Below are positions 8,337-16,271 of a DNA stretch of 64,000 bases, piece after piece. The translations under genes were made by a program, and so were the position numbers. A model generated the notes under the pieces. It was not told the origin of the DNA and made no database searches. It was given only the letters and a program-made list of their open reading frames with translations. Position 1 is the stretch's first letter. Every line of letters starts with the position of its first letter. The stretch comes from Rhodovulum sulfidophilum DSM 1374 (GTDB lineage Bacteria; Pseudomonadota; Alphaproteobacteria; Rhodobacterales; Rhodobacteraceae): assembly GCF_001633165.1 (NCBI RefSeq), contig NZ_CP015420.1, positions 38,181 through 102,180 of the forward strand. Direction: 5' to 3'.

Positions 8337-10489
8337 TGCGCCGCCGCCTCCGGCACCGGAAGATCGGGGAAGCTCACCGCAAAGCTGCGGCTCAGCGGCT
8401 CGGGCGTCAGCTCGGCGCGCAGGATCTTCGCGGGGGGTCCGGCGACCCGCAGCGTGCCATCGGGGAATATCGCCTCCCGGATGCCGTCATCGGGCGACAG
8501 CGCCCCGCCCCCGGGCGCGCTCAGCGCCAGCGGCACGCCCTCGGCATCGACAAAGCGCAGCTGCTCCGTCAGCTCGGCCACGGTCATGTCATCGGCGATA
8601 TCCAGCGCCGCCGGATCGATCCGCCAGGGCCGGTCGGATGACGGCTGCACCCCGGCCCCGGTCCAGGCGAGGGTGGCGTCGCAGGACAGCGTCACCTCCC
8701 GGCTGCCGAGGCCGTAGAAATGCCGGCGCTGACCATCCCCGGTCTGCAGCTCCAGCACGTCGGCATCCTCCGCCTTGCGCCGGACGAAGACGAGCGTCTC
8801 GGCGCCCTCGGTCGCGGGCGGCGCGAGGCTGGCGGTGCAATGCGCGGCCTGGGCCGGGGCCAGAGGCAGGCGCAGCGCCCCGCTCTCCAGCCCCTCGGGC
8901 GCGACCTCCTCGGCCGCGGGCGGCGGGCCATCCCGGAACAGCGGCTGCCGCTCGGGCGCGGTATCGGGATCGAGACGCCGCCCCTCCTCGGTCAAAAACC
9001 GCATCTCGCGGCGGACGGCGGGCACCTCGGCATAGCGGTCGACGCGCACCGTCAGTTCCTCGGGCGGGGCCTCCATGCGCAGCAGCACCCGGATCGCGCT
9101 GTAATCGGGCGAGGCGATGCGCCGCGCCAGGCTCTCGCCCGGGGTCAGCCAGTCGGGGCCGCGATCGCCGGCAAAGATCATGCCCTGCGCCCCGCTTCCC
9201 TCGGGCAGCGCCCAGGAGAACACGTCTGTCTCGGCGCCTGACAGCGTCAGCACATAGCCCTCCGGCGCCGGGGCAAGCACCGCGCGCGCCCCGTCCCGGC
9301 TGGCCTCGGCATGGCCGGTCGCATCCGGCACCAGGCTCATCACGAAGGGCGCGACCGGGTACCAGTCGAGATCGGCCCGCAGCTCGGTCGCCGCCTCCAG
9401 ATCCTGACTGACATCGCGCAGGGTCGTCGCGTCCAGCAGGCTGCGCGAGATCTGCGGCACGCCCTCGGGGTCGCGCCAGTTCGGCAGCGTCAGCGGCGGT
9501 TCCGCCGTCAGGGGCACGTGCAGCGCCCGGTCTCCGGCAAAGAGCCGCAGGTCGGAAAGGGCGAAACGCCCGATATTGCGCCACTGCGCCGCCCGGTGAT
9601 CGAATTCCAGCCGCAGCCCGCCGAAATCCTCGACCAGACGCCCCGGCCCCCCGGGAAACACCTCGGCCTCGCTGGCCAGCGGCGCAGGCGGCTCGATCCG
9701 CTCGGGCATGTCGCGCCACTCGGCCGGGCGCATGCTGTTATCGGCATGCACCGTAACCGGATAGCCCCGCGGCGCAATCGCCAAGGTCTCGCGCAGCGAC
9801 CCGTTCTCATCCGTGCCCGGCACCAGACGGCGATCGGTGGTGATCGCCGCCCGCTCGACCCAGCCCTCGTCGCGGTCGACCACCACCAGCCCCGCCAGCC
9901 GTGCGATGAAATCCTCGCCCTCATAGCGCAGGAAGACGCGGTCCGCGGTCAGGTGATCCACGGTAATCGTCACATCCCGCACCCCGCCATATTCGGGAAC
10001 CGTGGTGCTCCAGCCCTCGGCAAGCTCGATCGGGACCGGCGGGAAAGCGGCGGCGAACTGCTCGCGCAGACCGCCAAGCATCGGGGCGGGCCCCTCGGTC
10101 TCGCCCAGCGGCCGGACCTCGCCCAGCCTGCCGGTGGCAAGGTCCAGCCGGGCGCCGAACCCGGCCTCGAAGCCCTGCCGCACCCGATCCGGAAGCGGAG
10201 CCGCCGTGGTCATGGTCTGGCTGCCCAGCCGGGTCTTCAGCCAGAGCGGGTTCAATGTCAGGTCGACAGTGTCGCCATCGCGCTCGGCCGCGCGGATCCG
10301 GGCCAGGAAAGACACCCGCTCAGGATCCAGCGGAACGGTCTGGCTGTCCGGCTCGACCGACCGGACCGAGAGCTCGACGCGATAGCTGCGCTCGCTGCCC
10401 TCGGCGGGGGCGAAGGTCAGTGTCTCGGCCCCGGCGACACTCGCCGCAAGCACAAGGATAAGGCCGTAACCGGCTGTCTTATAGGTCAT
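8333..10489 (-). CDS. Large secreted protein of unknown function (718 aa)
   Basis: A 718-aa protein with a signal peptide (about residues 1-21, cleaving after GAE or nearby). It is rich in predicted beta strand and acidic residues, with no membrane segment after the signal. The N-terminal part (LTFAPAEGSERSYRVELSV) resembles the first strands of barrel-like periplasmic domains, but I cannot name a family. One pair of cysteines lies near HCTASLAPP and SCDATLAW. It heads the four-gene operon and overlaps the MORN-like gene by 4 bp, so the products probably work together in the periplasm or at the outer membrane. Confidence 0.7.
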   Translation of the reverse strand: MTYKTAGYGLILVLAASVAGAETLTFAPAEGSERSYRVELSVRSVEPDSQTVPLDPERVSFLARIRAAERDGDTVDLTLNPLWLKTRLGSQTMTTAAPLPDRVRQGFEAGFGARLDLATGRLGEVRPLGETEGPAPMLGGLREQFAAAFPPVPIELAEGWSTTVPEYGGVRDVTITVDHLTADRVFLRYEGEDFIARLAGLVVVDRDEGWVERAAITTDRRLVPGTDENGSLRETLAIAPRGYPVTVHADNSMRPAEWRDMPERIEPPAPLASEAEVFPGGPGRLVEDFGGLRLEFDHRAAQWRNIGRFALSDLRLFAGDRALHVPLTAEPPLTLPNWRDPEGVPQISRSLLDATTLRDVSQDLEAATELRADLDWYPVAPFVMSLVPDATGHAEASRDGARAVLAPAPEGYVLTLSGAETDVFSWALPEGSGAQGMIFAGDRGPDWLTPGESLARRIASPDYSAIRVLLRMEAPPEELTVRVDRYAEVPAVRREMRFLTEEGRRLDPDTAPERQPLFRDGPPPAAEEVAPEGLESGALRLPLAPAQAAHCTASLAPPATEGAETLVFVRRKAEDADVLELQTGDGQRRHFYGLGSREVTLSCDATLAWTGAGVQPSSDRPWRIDPAALDIADDMTVAELTEQLRFVDAEGVPLALSAPGGGALSPDDGIREAIFPDGTLRVAGPPAKILRAELTPEPLSRSFAVSFPDLPVPEAAAQ

Positions 10490-10638
10490 TCATCCTCCGT
10501 TCCGCAGGCGAAGCTAGCGTCCCGGGCGCGGATTTTAACCCGTCTCGAACAAGTAGTTTAGAACGGGCATAATCTTGCTCATTCCGCAACCGGAACGGGC
10601 GCGGGAGGAAGAAGAGCGGAGGAGATGACGGACCCGGT

Positions 10639-10685
10639 CAGGGCCGGGCGCCGGGCGCGCTGCAAGGCAGCATGGCCCGGCCCTG
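10639..10685 (-). terminator. Nested hairpin after the dor/DUF2478 operon
   Basis: Perfect 11-bp arms (CAGGGCCGGGC at 10639-10649, GCCCGGCCCTG at 10675-10685) enclose a smaller GCTGC-AAG-GCAGC stem. It lies 5 bp past the DUF2478 stop on the minus strand, the expected position for the end of the anaerobic respiration operon. There is no clear U-run. The remaining part of the 200-bp gap before the 718-aa gene presumably holds that gene's promoter; I could not pick out -35/-10 boxes. Confidence 0.5.
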
Positions 10686-10689
10686 CCGG

Positions 10690-11238
10690 CTAGGCCGAAG
10701 CGCGCGCCCGAGGCGTGTTCGGGACATTGGCAGAGGCGATGGCGGGCGCATATCCAAGCCAGGCCAGCACCGCGCCGGTCTCGGCGAGGACCGGCTCGGC
10801 CAGACCGGCCGCGAAGCTCTCGAAGGCGCTCCGGTTCAGCCCGTTGACGCCGACCAGTACCGGAATGTCGCGCTCGAGCGCCTCGGCGATCAGCGGCACG
10901 AACCCATGCCCGCCCGCCTCGAGCTTGCCGAACTTGTTGACGATCAGCAGCGCCGCGCCCCCGAGATGGCGCGCGGCCTCGGCCGCCGCGGTCTCGACCG
11001 CGCCCGCATCCATCCGGCACCCGCGCGCGCCCTGCCCCAGCGGCTGCGACAGCTGCAGGACCGGCCCGTCGGGCAACACCTTCAGATCGCCATCGCAGGG
11101 ATGCCCGTCGGGATCGGCGGCACTGAACTGCACCGCCCCCGCAAGCCGCAGCCCCTGCGCCGAAAGCAGCGTCGCGGTCTCGGCCAGAACGAGGCTGGCC
11201 GCCCCGCGTTCCTCGGACATGAGATAGCCAAAGCGCAT
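10690..11238 (-). CDS. DUF2478 protein (NTPase-like, molybdenum-associated)
   Basis: A 182-aa protein resembling DUF2478. This family has a P-loop NTPase-like fold related to nucleotide-dependent chaperones and is often encoded beside molybdenum transport or molybdoenzyme genes. Visible features: an N-terminal strand and loop (LMSEERGAASLVLAE) with a degenerate P-loop, the CRMDAGAVE segment, LLIVNKFGKLEAGG (Walker B-like, NKFG) and VPVLVGVN. It lies 94 bp downstream of the molybdopterin reductase gene with a hairpin between them. A role in Mo cofactor supply to that enzyme is inferred. Confidence 0.75.
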   Translation of the reverse strand: MRFGYLMSEERGAASLVLAETATLLSAQGLRLAGAVQFSAADPDGHPCDGDLKVLPDGPVLQLSQPLGQGARGCRMDAGAVETAAAEAARHLGGAALLIVNKFGKLEAGGHGFVPLIAEALERDIPVLVGVNGLNRSAFESFAAGLAEPVLAETGAVLAWLGYAPAIASANVPNTPRARASA

Positions 11239-11261
11239 TGCAGAAGCCCTCGCAAATGGAA

Positions 11262-11302
11262 GGGCAGGCCCGTCTGGGGGAGTGAGAGTGACGGGCCTGC
11301 CC
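11262..11302 (-). terminator. 13-bp perfect hairpin between reductase and DUF2478 genes
   Basis: GGGCAGGCCCGTC and GACGGGCCTGCCC form a perfect 13-bp stem with a 15-nt loop, immediately downstream of the reductase stop on the minus strand. It probably terminates or stabilises the reductase transcript, so DUF2478 would be read at a lower level. Confidence 0.6.
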
Positions 11303-11332
11303 GGTCCGCCCGGACCCGGATCAGGGTCTGGG

Positions 11333-13792
11333 TCAGGCGGGTTGGCTGAAGACCGTTACCGGCGGCAACGGACCTTCAAAACGTTCGACCTCGGCCATCG
11401 CGGTCTGGCCGCAATTGGCCTGGGCCAGTCTCGACGTGGCGACGCCCGTGGTCAGGTTGTTGATGTCGCCATAGGCACAGAGGCTGCCGATCTTGCGCGG
11501 CTCGACCGGATCGAACCAGCCGCCCTCGCTGACCCGGATCACCCCGGGCCGGATCACGTCGGTGATGACAAGCCCGGCGAGGATCTGGCCGCGCTGGTTG
11601 AAGACCCGCACCACCTCGCCATCGCTCAGCCCACGCGCCTCGGCATCCTCGGGATGCATCCAGCACGGTTCCCGACCCTGCACCGCATAGGTCTCGCGGA
11701 TCTTGGTGCCGCAAAGCTGCGAGTGCAGCCGCAGGTCGGGGTGGTTCGAGGCCACGGCCAGCGGGTAGAGCGTGGTCGGCCCGCCCAGCCGCTCGATCGG
11801 TTCCATCCAGGTGGCATGCGGCGGACAGTCGTCATAGCCGTATTTCTCGATGGCGGTCGAATAGAGCTCGAACTTGCCTGACGCGGTGCCAAGCGCGTTC
11901 AGCAGCGGATCGGCCCGGAAATCGGCATGCCGCACAAAGTCCTTCTGCGCCTCTGCCAGCGGGAAGGCCAAGGGCTTGTTGCTGTCCCAGAACGCGTCGA
12001 AGACCGGCATTTCCATGCCCTTGGCGCGGGCCTCGACCTTGGCGGCCTCGTAGAAGCCGCGGATCCAGTCCATCTCGCTGAGCCCCTGGGTGAACTCGTA
12101 GCCCCGGCCCAGCTTGTCGGCGATATCGGCGAAGATGTCATAATCGCTCCGCGCCTCGAAGACCGGCTCGACGATCTTCTTCATCGGGACGATATGGCTC
12201 AGCGCATAGTCGCCGACCTGCTCGATGTCGTTGCGCTCGTAGGAGGTGGTCGCCGGCAGCACGATATCGGCATGGCGCGCCGAGGCGGTCCACTGGAAGT
12301 CATGCACGATGAAGGTGTCGAGCTGGCGCCAGGCACGCAGCATCTCGTTGCGGTCCTGATGGTGCGAGAACGGGTTGCCGCCCGCCCAGTAGGCCAGCTT
12401 GATCTCGGGCAGCTCGACCTCGTGGCCGTTGAACTGCATCACCTTGCCCGGGTTCAGCAGGGTCTCGACCAGCCGCGAGACCGGGATCGAGACCGCGCCG
12501 CTGGCCGCCAGCCAGGCCGCGCCTTCGACCTTGACCCCCGAGGCATCGTCGACGGCCTTCAGGATCGGCGTGGTATGGGTCGGCGAGCCGCCCGAGGCAT
12601 AGTGATAGCTCAGCCCGTAACCGCCGCCCGGCAGCCCGATCTGACCCAGCATCGAAGCCAGCGTGATCAGCGCCCAGTGGATCTGTTCGCCATGGTGCTG
12701 CCGCTGGGTCGAATAGCCGAGCGCCAGCATGGTGCGCTTGGACGAGAACCGCCGCGCCAGGTCGCGCAGCTTGTCGGCCGGAACGCCGCAGATTTCCGCG
12801 GCCCATTCGGGCGTCTTCGGCGTGCCGTCGGTGTCGCCCAGCAGATAGGGCAGGAACTTGTCGAAGCCGACGGTGTAGCGGTCGAGGAAGGCCTGGTCAT
12901 GCAGCCCTTCATCCTGCAGCGCATACATGATGCCCAGCATCATCGCCACGTCGGTCTGCGGCGCCGGCGCGATCCATTCGCTGTCCAGATGCTGCGCGGT
13001 CTCGGTGCGGACCGGGTCGATGCAGATCGACTCGACGCCCGCCTCCTTGATCTGGTCGACGCCGCGGAACGAGCCGTGATCGGCGACCTGCCAGCAGATT
13101 TCCGAGTTGTTCAGCGGGTTGGCGCCCCAGAACACCATCAGCTCGCAATTCTCGGCGAGGTTGTCCCAGGTGGTGCACTGTTCATAGACCTCGATCGAGC
13201 CCGAGACATAGGGCAGGATCACCTGCGCGGCCCCGGTCGAATAGTCGCCGACCGAGTTGGTGTAGCTGCCCGTCAGGTTCAGCATCCGGCGCAGCAGGGT
13301 CTGGCAGTTATGCAGCTTGCCCGGACTCTTCCAGCCATAGGACCCGGCAAAGACCGCCGGATGACCGTAGGTTTCGCGCACGCGGGTGATCTCGCCCGCG
13401 ACCAGCTCGATCGCCTTTTCCCAGCTGACGCGGACGAAATCGCCCGAGCCGCGGCCGTCCGGATCGGCGCCGGGGCCCTGTTCAAGCCAGGCGCGGCGCA
13501 CCATCGGATAGCGGATGCGCGATTCCGAGTAGAGCGAGTCGAGCACGCCCGGCAGCTGCGGCGAGGGCGCGGGGTCCCCCTCCCAGGGCTTGAACTCGAC
13601 GGCGCGGCCGTCCTCGACCATGCCGTAGAAGACGCCCCAGTGGCAGCCCGAGACGACCCCCTTGCTGGCGGCCTGGGCGGCGGCGCCGCGGCCGAAGAGC
13701 GGGAGCCCGGCAAAGCCGAGGCCGGTGGCAAGCGATCCTTTCAGGAAGCTGCGCTTCGAAAGGGTCAGGGAAGAATTGGAAGTCGAAGTCAT
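11333..13792 (-). CDS. dorA: Periplasmic DMSO/TMAO reductase, bis-MGD molybdoenzyme
   Basis: Reduces dimethyl sulfoxide and/or trimethylamine N-oxide as terminal electron acceptor in anaerobic respiration. The 819-aa length and lack of an N-terminal Fe-S Cys motif match the TorA/DorA/BisC subfamily. The Mo ligand Ser185 lies in GDYSTGAAQ. The active-site SYGWKS (Tyr152, Trp154) has the Tyr found in Rhodobacter DorA; as I recall, E. coli TorA has SGW here instead, which argues for DMSO as well as TMAO use. The Tat signal reads LSKRSFLKG, with Lys13-Arg14 in place of the twin arginine. The gene follows cytochrome and TorD genes, as in dorCBA operons. Confidence 0.92.
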   Translation of the reverse strand: MTSTSNSSLTLSKRSFLKGSLATGLGFAGLPLFGRGAAAQAASKGVVSGCHWGVFYGMVEDGRAVEFKPWEGDPAPSPQLPGVLDSLYSESRIRYPMVRRAWLEQGPGADPDGRGSGDFVRVSWEKAIELVAGEITRVRETYGHPAVFAGSYGWKSPGKLHNCQTLLRRMLNLTGSYTNSVGDYSTGAAQVILPYVSGSIEVYEQCTTWDNLAENCELMVFWGANPLNNSEICWQVADHGSFRGVDQIKEAGVESICIDPVRTETAQHLDSEWIAPAPQTDVAMMLGIMYALQDEGLHDQAFLDRYTVGFDKFLPYLLGDTDGTPKTPEWAAEICGVPADKLRDLARRFSSKRTMLALGYSTQRQHHGEQIHWALITLASMLGQIGLPGGGYGLSYHYASGGSPTHTTPILKAVDDASGVKVEGAAWLAASGAVSIPVSRLVETLLNPGKVMQFNGHEVELPEIKLAYWAGGNPFSHHQDRNEMLRAWRQLDTFIVHDFQWTASARHADIVLPATTSYERNDIEQVGDYALSHIVPMKKIVEPVFEARSDYDIFADIADKLGRGYEFTQGLSEMDWIRGFYEAAKVEARAKGMEMPVFDAFWDSNKPLAFPLAEAQKDFVRHADFRADPLLNALGTASGKFELYSTAIEKYGYDDCPPHATWMEPIERLGGPTTLYPLAVASNHPDLRLHSQLCGTKIRETYAVQGREPCWMHPEDAEARGLSDGEVVRVFNQRGQILAGLVITDVIRPGVIRVSEGGWFDPVEPRKIGSLCAYGDINNLTTGVATSRLAQANCGQTAMAEVERFEGPLPPVTVFSQPA

Positions 13793-13803
13793 GACCTGTC
13801 CTT

Positions 13804-14454
13804 TCAGATCCGCGCCGTGGCGGGGTCGTGCAGGGGTTGGGCGGCGGCCTCATCGGCCGTCATCAGGGTCTTGAATGCCAGCACCAGCCGGGCCAGCGCA
13901 CCGTAGAAACCGGTATCGTCCGCCTTGATCAGCGCAGCGCCGAAGCGCGCGCACCAGTCAAGCTCGTCCAGCAGCCGCGCCGCGATGTCGGGGCGGCCGC
14001 GCCGCAGCGCCTCGGCCAGCGTCGCCAGCTGGATGCCGATATGGTCGGGCATCTCCGAGGTGCCTTCGAGATGGATGTCGAGATCGCGCAGGATCTGCTG
14101 CATCCGGCCCACGGCGGGGCCGCAAAGCCGTCCGGTCCCGTCCCAGGCGCTGGCATAGGGCGGCAGGCTGCGCTGCCGGAAGATGCCCTCGAACAAGGCC
14201 GTGTGGCGACGTTCGAGCGAGACCGCGACCTCTTCGGCCGATCCCGCGGTGAGGATCTGGCGGATCGCATCGACCGCCGTCTCCTCGCCCAGATACCCTC
14301 CGATCCGGCCCAGCGAGACCTGTCCCTGCATCGAGCGCAGCGCCTGCAGGCAGTCGCGGTCGGGCGGGGTCAGCAGAAGCGAGGCGAGGAATTCGGCCAT
14401 GAAAGCCAGGTCGGCGGCCTCTTCCTCGCTCATGTCGACGAGGAATTCGGTCAT
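13804..14454 (-). CDS. torD: TorD-family reductase chaperone
   Basis: A 216-aa cytoplasmic chaperone that binds the reductase apoprotein and its Tat signal until the Mo cofactor is inserted. It is all-helical, with the family motif EMPDHIGIQL at residues 134-143 and the RRHTALFEGI / LPPYAS segments that shape the signal-peptide pocket. Its start overlaps the cytochrome gene stop by 4 bp (ATGA), and its end is 11 bp from the reductase start, so the three are one transcription unit. Confidence 0.9.
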   Translation of the reverse strand: MTEFLVDMSEEEAADLAFMAEFLASLLLTPPDRDCLQALRSMQGQVSLGRIGGYLGEETAVDAIRQILTAGSAEEVAVSLERRHTALFEGIFRQRSLPPYASAWDGTGRLCGPAVGRMQQILRDLDIHLEGTSEMPDHIGIQLATLAEALRRGRPDIAARLLDELDWCARFGAALIKADDTGFYGALARLVLAFKTLMTADEAAAQPLHDPATARI

Positions 14455-16076
14455 TGCACCGTCTCCTTGCTGACATTGAGATCCTTCGAGTGGTTCTGCA
14501 GATAGGCCAGGATCAGCCGGTACTGGTCATCGCTGAAGGAGGTGAAGCGGCGCATCGCCTTCAGCGTCCCGATCCACTGGTTGGCCGTGAAATGGGTCTT
14601 CTGCGGCAGCACGTGGCAGGCGGCACAGGCTTTCTGGAAGGTGTCCTGACCGTACTCCCAGACCGCGCCGCGATCGGTGTTCATGCCCCCGGCATCGGAC
14701 CACAGCGCGATCTCGGCCGGCACCCAGCTCTGGCCGGTCGCGGCCGCGACCTCGGGCGCGCCGCGCGTCACGGCGGCGGCGGCGGCATCGTCGAAGACCG
14801 CCATCATCACCCGCTGGCCCTTGGCCTGGTAGAGCACCGTCGGCGCGTCTTCCATCTGCCAGCCGCGCAGCGTCAGCTGCACCTTGTCGCCGTCGCGTGC
14901 CGTGACCTCGGCCGCGGCCCCGCCCAGGATCTTGCCGTCGGGCTGGTTCTCGGTGGCGACCATGTCGGCGCCAAGCCAGACATCCTTGGTTTCGACCACG
15001 GTAGCGCTGTCGCCTGCCGCGATGGCGGAGGCGGCCGAGACCGGCAGTTGCGGCGCCTTGCCGACGGCCTGGTCCAGCATCACCACGTGATCGGCATAGT
15101 TCGGCGCGGGCTGGCCCGGCGCCCGGTTCTCGACCGGCGGCACCGATTTCAGATAGACCGCCATCGCCTGCACGTCCGAAAACGGCAGCTGCGAGGTATT
15201 GGCCACGACCTCGGCCATGTCGCCATCGGCCATCCGGCCGATCGGGTTCTTGCCGGTATGCAGGTAGTTGGCGATCCGCGCCGTCGACCAGTAGCCGATC
15301 CCGGTCTGGTCGGGCGAGATGTTCGGGAACCAGCCGGTGCCCTCGGGGTTCGGGCCGCCGCCATAGCGCTTGTCGGCGATCACCTCGCCCATCAGACCGC
15401 GCGGCGAGTGGCATTCGGCGCAGTGGCCCGCGCCTTCGACCAGATATTCGCCGCGGTGATAGACATCGGGGTCGACGCCGTCCGGCACCTCGCCGGGGGT
15501 CAGGGCGTCGCCGTCAAGGAAGGCCAGCCGCCAGATGCCGACGCCGCGGCGCAGGTTGTAGGGGAATTTCAGCTCGTGATCGGGCACGTCGGACCGGACC
15601 GCGGGCAGCGACATGAGATAGGCGTAAAGGTCGCGCGAATCCTCGCCGGTCAGCCGCTGATACGAGGTATAGGGGAAGGCCGGATACAGGTTCTGGCCGT
15701 CGGGCATCACGCCCTCGGGGCCGACGCCCTCGCGCAGCGCGCGGTCGAACTCGGCCAGGGTCCAGCTGCCGATGCCGGTTTCCTCATCGGGCGAGATGTT
15801 GGGCATGTGGAAGATGCCGAAGGCGGTGTCCAGCGACCGGCCGCCGCCCAAATGGGTTTCATCTTCCGCGTCCGGGCTGGCATGGCAGGTGGCGCAATCC
15901 GAGGCCAGGAAGACGGTGCGGCCATTCTCGAGATCTGCGCCTTCCAGCGCGGGCAGCTCGCGGCTGCCGTTCACTGCGGACCAGGTCCAGGGCGAGGTCA
16001 CGACAAGGAAACCCGCCCCTCCCAGAACCAACAGGCTACCCGCCAGCTTCACTAGCGTTCTTGCTTTGACTGTCAT
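14451..16076 (-). CDS. Membrane-anchored tri-haem cytochrome c, atypical TorC/DorC substitute
   Basis: The probable electron donor to the reductase. I chose the ATG at 16076 for its GGAGG ribosome binding site, giving 541 aa with an uncleaved N-terminal anchor (residues 8-28). Three haem motifs are visible: CATCH (61-65), CAECH (219-223) and CAACH (484-488). The first two sit in paired domains with NISPDEETGIG and NISPDQTGIG motifs, typical of the dihaem subunits of gluconate, alcohol and aldehyde dehydrogenases. The last 180 residues (CHVLPQKTHFTANQWIG, then MRRFTSFSDDQYRLILAYLQ) resemble the C-terminal haem domain of TorC. There is no NapC/NirT tetrahaem domain. It heads the operon, divergent from the kinase gene. 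Confidence 0.88.
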   Translation of the reverse strand: MTVKARTLVKLAGSLLVLGGAGFLVVTSPWTWSAVNGSRELPALEGADLENGRTVFLASDCATCHASPDAEDETHLGGGRSLDTAFGIFHMPNISPDEETGIGSWTLAEFDRALREGVGPEGVMPDGQNLYPAFPYTSYQRLTGEDSRDLYAYLMSLPAVRSDVPDHELKFPYNLRRGVGIWRLAFLDGDALTPGEVPDGVDPDVYHRGEYLVEGAGHCAECHSPRGLMGEVIADKRYGGGPNPEGTGWFPNISPDQTGIGYWSTARIANYLHTGKNPIGRMADGDMAEVVANTSQLPFSDVQAMAVYLKSVPPVENRAPGQPAPNYADHVVMLDQAVGKAPQLPVSAASAIAAGDSATVVETKDVWLGADMVATENQPDGKILGGAAAEVTARDGDKVQLTLRGWQMEDAPTVLYQAKGQRVMMAVFDDAAAAAVTRGAPEVAAATGQSWVPAEIALWSDAGGMNTDRGAVWEYGQDTFQKACAACHVLPQKTHFTANQWIGTLKAMRRFTSFSDDQYRLILAYLQNHSKDLNVSKETVQ

Positions 16077-16271
16077 GATGCGTGCCTCCGATCCTCTCGG
16101 ACGTGGGGAATTTTCGAGCTGGACCATAACCTGTCGGACGGCCACAGAGGCTTCGGTTTTGTGAGGATTTGTAAATGCGACGTGAACGGGGCCCGAATGC
16201 CCCTGCGCACAACCGTCTTTCGCCTGCTATGAGCGATTGCCAATTTGCCGCAGTTGTGGTCGATTGCGCGC
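16077..16271. promoter_or_regulatory. Divergent control region of the respiration operon and its two-component genes
   Basis: A 195-bp gap between the divergently read cytochrome and hybrid kinase genes. It must hold promoters for both directions and probably the response-regulator sites. It is less GC-rich than its surroundings, with TTTACAAATCCTCACAAAA-like sequence on the minus strand near 16155-16175. I could not identify convincing TorR boxes. Confidence 0.4.
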
